Assembly: GCF_018130465.1 (NCBI RefSeq)
Contig: NZ_JAFCKJ010000003.1
Coordinates: 434,001 to 498,000, forward strand
Direction: 5' to 3'
Length of the DNA stretch: 64,000 nt
Source: Bradyrhizobium canariense
GTDB taxonomy: Bacteria > Pseudomonadota > Alphaproteobacteria > Rhizobiales > Xanthobacteraceae
Shown: one piece after another, positions 61,562 to 64,000 of the stretch
Numbering within the stretch: the stretch's first letter is position 1
Layout of the letters: every line of letters begins with the position of its first letter
Program-made: the position numbers and the translations under genes
Notes under the pieces: model-generated
Databases searched by the model: none
What the model saw: the letters and a program-made list of their open reading frames with translations, nothing else
Told to the model about the DNA's origin: nothing

Positions 61562-62245
61562 TCAGAGTGCCGGTGGATCGCCTTCGATCGGCGCCACGTC
61601 GCGCGATGCGATCCGGCGCAGCTGATCATAGAGATCGGGCGCCTCGCTGGTGCAGAGGCAGACACCTGTCGCAGAAGGCGCTTCGCCGGCGTTGAGGTAG
61701 GCGTGGCCCATGGTGCTGTCGAGATAGATGCCGTCGCCCTCGCCCAGGATCTCCGGCGCGTAGAACTCGGTGTGGACGGCAACGCGTCCGCTCGTCACCA
61801 CAAAATATTCCTCGCCGGCGTGGCGCAGCAGCGGGCCGAACTCCTCCAGCGAGCGCGCCCGGACTTCGGCCAGGATCGGCACCATGCGTTTGCCGATCAG
61901 ATCGGTGCATTGATAGGTGTAGGTGTAGAAGCCGGTCGTGATCACCTGCCCCTGCCCGGCGCGGCTGATGCTCCGTCGCGCCGTGACCGGCCGGCTCTGC
62001 TCGGGACGCGGGGGCGCCGGATTGAACAGCTCGGCGATCTCCATCTTCAAGCCCGAGGTGAGCTGGAGCAGCTTGTCGTAGGTCAGCGACATCAGACCGT
62101 TCTCGACCTTGGACAGGGTCGACAGTGCCATGCCGGTCCGCTCCGCCACCTGCTTGAGCGTCAGCCCTCGCGCCTGGCGGGCAGCCTTGAGGCATTGGCC
62201 AAGCTGGGAGTTGGCGCCCTCCGGCGTCGTCATGATCTCGCTCAT
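61562..62245 (-). CDS. XRE family regulator with C-terminal cupin domain
   Basis: 227-residue regulator. The N-terminal HTH_3 domain covers LGQCLKAARQARGLTLKQVA, followed by MALSTLSKVENGLMSLTYDKL. The C-terminal cupin (about residues 110-205) shows the two half-barrels RHAGEEYFVVTSGRVAVHTE and LGEGDGIYLDSTMGHAYLN, where His/Glu residues could bind a metal or small ligand. Such proteins often control an adjacent catabolic gene, here the divergent amidase. A 15-base palindrome at 62429-62443 is a plausible target. Confidence 0.92.
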   Translation of the reverse strand: MSEIMTTPEGANSQLGQCLKAARQARGLTLKQVAERTGMALSTLSKVENGLMSLTYDKLLQLTSGLKMEIAELFNPAPPRPEQSRPVTARRSISRAGQGQVITTGFYTYTYQCTDLIGKRMVPILAEVRARSLEEFGPLLRHAGEEYFVVTSGRVAVHTEFYAPEILGEGDGIYLDSTMGHAYLNAGEAPSATGVCLCTSEAPDLYDQLRRIASRDVAPIEGDPPAL

Positions 62246-62428
62246 GCGGCAAGGCTATCACGGCGGTAGAAAAATTGTTGACCGATCCACCTAATCTTTT
62301 CGACGTAAATTGACCTCGGGTTCTCCATCTGGTCGCCGCTTGGGCAGATGTACCAGCATTTATGCAGGAAACAGCCGGATCTGACGAATATTGGTGCGCG
62401 GCCTCCACTTTCCGATATGCTAAATCGT

Positions 62429-62443
62429 TTTCAAAATTTGAAA
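62429..62443. promoter_or_regulatory. Palindromic operator before the amidase gene
   Basis: TTTCAAA-A-TTTGAAA, a perfect 7-1-7 palindrome ending 10 bases before the amidase start and directly following a possible -10 box (TATGCT, 62416-62421). Binding there would block transcription start; the divergent XRE-cupin regulator is the natural candidate. Confidence 0.6.
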
Positions 62444-62453
62444 GGGATTGGCA

Positions 62454-63950
62454 TTGTCCGAACTTTGCGATTCCAGCGCCGTTGAGCTGCGCCGCCGCTT
62501 GGCCGCCCGGGAAATCTCGCCCGTCGAGCTGCTGGATTCGTGCCTGTCGCGGATCGCCGCCGTCAATCCTGCCGTCAACGCCGTCGTGACGCTGGACGAG
62601 CCTGGCGCTCGCGCCGCTGCCAAGGAGGCCGAGGCCGCCATCCTGCGCGGCGAGGATCATGGCACCCTCCACGGACTGCCCGTTCTCATCAAGGACACGC
62701 AGGACACAGCTCGCCTGCGCACCACCTATGGCAGCCCGTTGCTGAGAGACAACGTCCCGCTCGCCGACCAAGGCTCGGTCGCGCGGCTGCGCGCGGCTGG
62801 CGCCATCATCTTCGGCAAAACCAACACACCGGAATGGGCGGCCGGCGGCAACACCCGCAACCCTGTGTTCGGCGCGACCGGCAATCCGTTCGATCCGATG
62901 CGCTCGGCGGCCGGCTCCTCCGGCGGTTCGGCGGTGGCGCTCGCCTGCGGCATGGCCCCGCTCGCCTCGGGCTCGGACACCGGCGGCTCGTTGCGCAATC
63001 CGGCGGGCTTCGCCGGCATAGTCGGCATGCGTCCGTCCTACGGCCTCGTGGCCAGCGAGAAGCGCGCCTTCGGCTGGTCCAATTTGTCGACCGACGGGCC
63101 GATGGCGCGCAATGTCGCCGACACCGCGCTGATGCTGTCGGTGATGGCGAGCGACGATGCCCGCGATCCGCTCGCCTATACGCTGCCCGGCGAGCCCTTG
63201 CGCGCGCGTGCCGAGCGCTGGGCCACCCCGCGCCCCGCCGACCTCGGCAGGCTGCGCCTCGCCTTCACCGAAGACTTCGGCTTCGCTCCGACCGAGCAGG
63301 CGATCCGGCGCGTATTCCGCCATCGCGTGAGCAAGCTTGCACCACTCTTCGCCGAATGCCGCGAGGCGACGCCGGATTGCTCCGGCGCCGACGACGCCTT
63401 CGCCGTGCTGCGCGCAGACATGTTCCTTGCGACACACGGCAAGAACTACAAGGAGCAGCCCGAGATGCTCGGGCCCAATGTCCGCGCCAATGTCGAGGAA
63501 GGCCTCGGCTACACGCTCGAAGACCACGCGCGCGCCGCGACGACGCAGACGCGGATCTATCGCGCCTGGCAAAGCTTCTTCGAAAGCTCCGACGTGCTGG
63601 TCAGCCCGACCATCACGCTCAGCCCGCGGCCGTGGTCGGAGCCCCATCCCGCGGAAATCGACGGGATACCTACGAAATCCTATTTCCATTGGCTCGCGCT
63701 CGCTTATGCCGTCACGCTTCCCGGCCATCCCGCGATCAGCATTCCTCTCGGCCTCGATGAAGCCGGGCTGCCTTTCGGCCTCCAGATCGTCGGTCGGCGT
63801 GGCGGCGACGCCGCCGTGCTCTCGGTGGCCGCGAGCCTCGAAGCGGCGTTCGCCGGCGACGCGCAATTGTGCCGGCCGGCGCCCGATCTGGCGCGGCTTG
63901 CCGCGGCGCCGCCGCTGTCGGCCGCACCCGGCTTCCTGACTTGGGAATGA
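62454..63950 (+). CDS. Amidase (amidase signature family)
   Basis: 498-residue enzyme hydrolysing amide bonds. The Ser-cisSer-Lys catalytic triad is present: Lys in LPVLIKDTQD, the cis-Ser in SAAGSSGGSAVALACG, and the nucleophile Ser in SGSDTGGSLRNPAGF. TTG at 62454 is chosen because AAGGGA lies six bases upstream; a TTG two codons earlier abuts that site. The family includes GatA, but no gatB or gatC is nearby, so this is a catabolic amidase with unknown substrate. Probably controlled by the divergent XRE-cupin protein. The stop codon lies inside a 17-base tandem duplication. Confidence 0.93.
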   Translation: MSELCDSSAVELRRRLAAREISPVELLDSCLSRIAAVNPAVNAVVTLDEPGARAAAKEAEAAILRGEDHGTLHGLPVLIKDTQDTARLRTTYGSPLLRDNVPLADQGSVARLRAAGAIIFGKTNTPEWAAGGNTRNPVFGATGNPFDPMRSAAGSSGGSAVALACGMAPLASGSDTGGSLRNPAGFAGIVGMRPSYGLVASEKRAFGWSNLSTDGPMARNVADTALMLSVMASDDARDPLAYTLPGEPLRARAERWATPRPADLGRLRLAFTEDFGFAPTEQAIRRVFRHRVSKLAPLFAECREATPDCSGADDAFAVLRADMFLATHGKNYKEQPEMLGPNVRANVEEGLGYTLEDHARAATTQTRIYRAWQSFFESSDVLVSPTITLSPRPWSEPHPAEIDGIPTKSYFHWLALAYAVTLPGHPAISIPLGLDEAGLPFGLQIVGRRGGDAAVLSVAASLEAAFAGDAQLCRPAPDLARLAAAPPLSAAPGFLTWE

Positions 63951-63972
63951 CCCGAACTTGGGAATGACCCAA
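63939..63972 (+). repeat. 17-base tandem duplication spanning the amidase stop codon
   Basis: ACTTGGGAATGACCCGA (63939-63955) is followed directly by ACTTGGGAATGACCCAA (63956-63972), 16 of 17 bases identical. The first copy encodes the last codons and stop of the amidase; the second is untranslated. No gene is seen in the final 28 bases of the window. Confidence 0.85.
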
Positions 63973-64000
63973 AACCAGCGATAGCAGCACCGCCGGCGTA

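Noticed and set aside
61626-63866. Minus-strand open frame of 746 codons opposite the amidase, running into the XRE-cupin gene
   Set aside because: It is out of frame with the XRE-cupin protein and antisense to the amidase; no domain is recognisable.

Overview
The window is high-GC chromosomal DNA from an alphaproteobacterium, most likely Bradyrhizobium or a close relative in the Nitrobacteraceae. The case rests on the suf gene order, the two outer-membrane proteins with an ARPYTKAP motif just after the signal peptide, the amiC-mrcA-prfB block divergent from rne, and several intergenic palindromic repeats of a type I associate from memory with Bradyrhizobium. No rRNA, tRNA, CRISPR array, integrase or transposase was seen. 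The window opens inside one gene and closes in non-coding sequence.

Layout. 1-7.3 kb: a cut-off SDR dehydrogenase, two paralogous outer-membrane beta-barrel genes each with its own hairpin terminator, a flavin monooxygenase, a small membrane protein, a secreted caspase-like protein and an AraC regulator. 7.6-11.6 kb: a DEAD-box RNA helicase with a repetitive tail, a GGDEF protein, a stand-alone FabA-type dehydratase and a TfoX-domain protein. 11.7-18.7 kb: a complete seven-gene SUF iron-sulfur assembly operon on the minus strand (cysteine desulfurase, sufB, sufC, sufD, sufS, sufT, sufA). 19-25.5 kb: alpha/beta hydrolase, SMR transporter, glutathione transferase with an elaborate operator, anmK, tyrS, an MFS transporter, a DoxX protein and a 28-residue membrane peptide. 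25.7-33.7 kb: chemoreceptor, giant AsmA/YhdP-like protein, 1-Cys peroxiredoxin and an M23 peptidase.

33.7-40.4 kb: a TetR regulator divergent from a tripartite RND efflux operon whose pump gene carries a one-base frameshift. 40.5-42.6 kb: a translationally coupled DUF5666/DUF6502 pair. 42.7-48.2 kb: a compact polysaccharide locus. In it a GT4 glycosyltransferase is fused in one reading frame to an ABC-2 export permease, followed with start/stop overlaps or very short gaps by the ABC ATPase, a second glycosyltransferase and an O-antigen ligase/polymerase-like membrane protein. 48.3-52.4 kb: a branched-chain-amino-acid-type binding protein, two DMT exporters and a beta-hydroxyacid dehydrogenase. 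52.4-61.5 kb: prfB with its programmed +1 frameshift, mrcA (PBP1a) and amiC, divergent from rne, whose product carries a long histidine-rich insertion in its S1 domain. 61.5-64 kb: an XRE-cupin regulator divergent from an amidase.

The most unusual items are the glycosyltransferase-permease fusion, the histidine-rich RNase E insertion, the three-palindrome operator before the glutathione transferase, and the 28-residue membrane peptide with its own ribosome binding site and terminator. All assignments come from reading the sequence; no database search was run.
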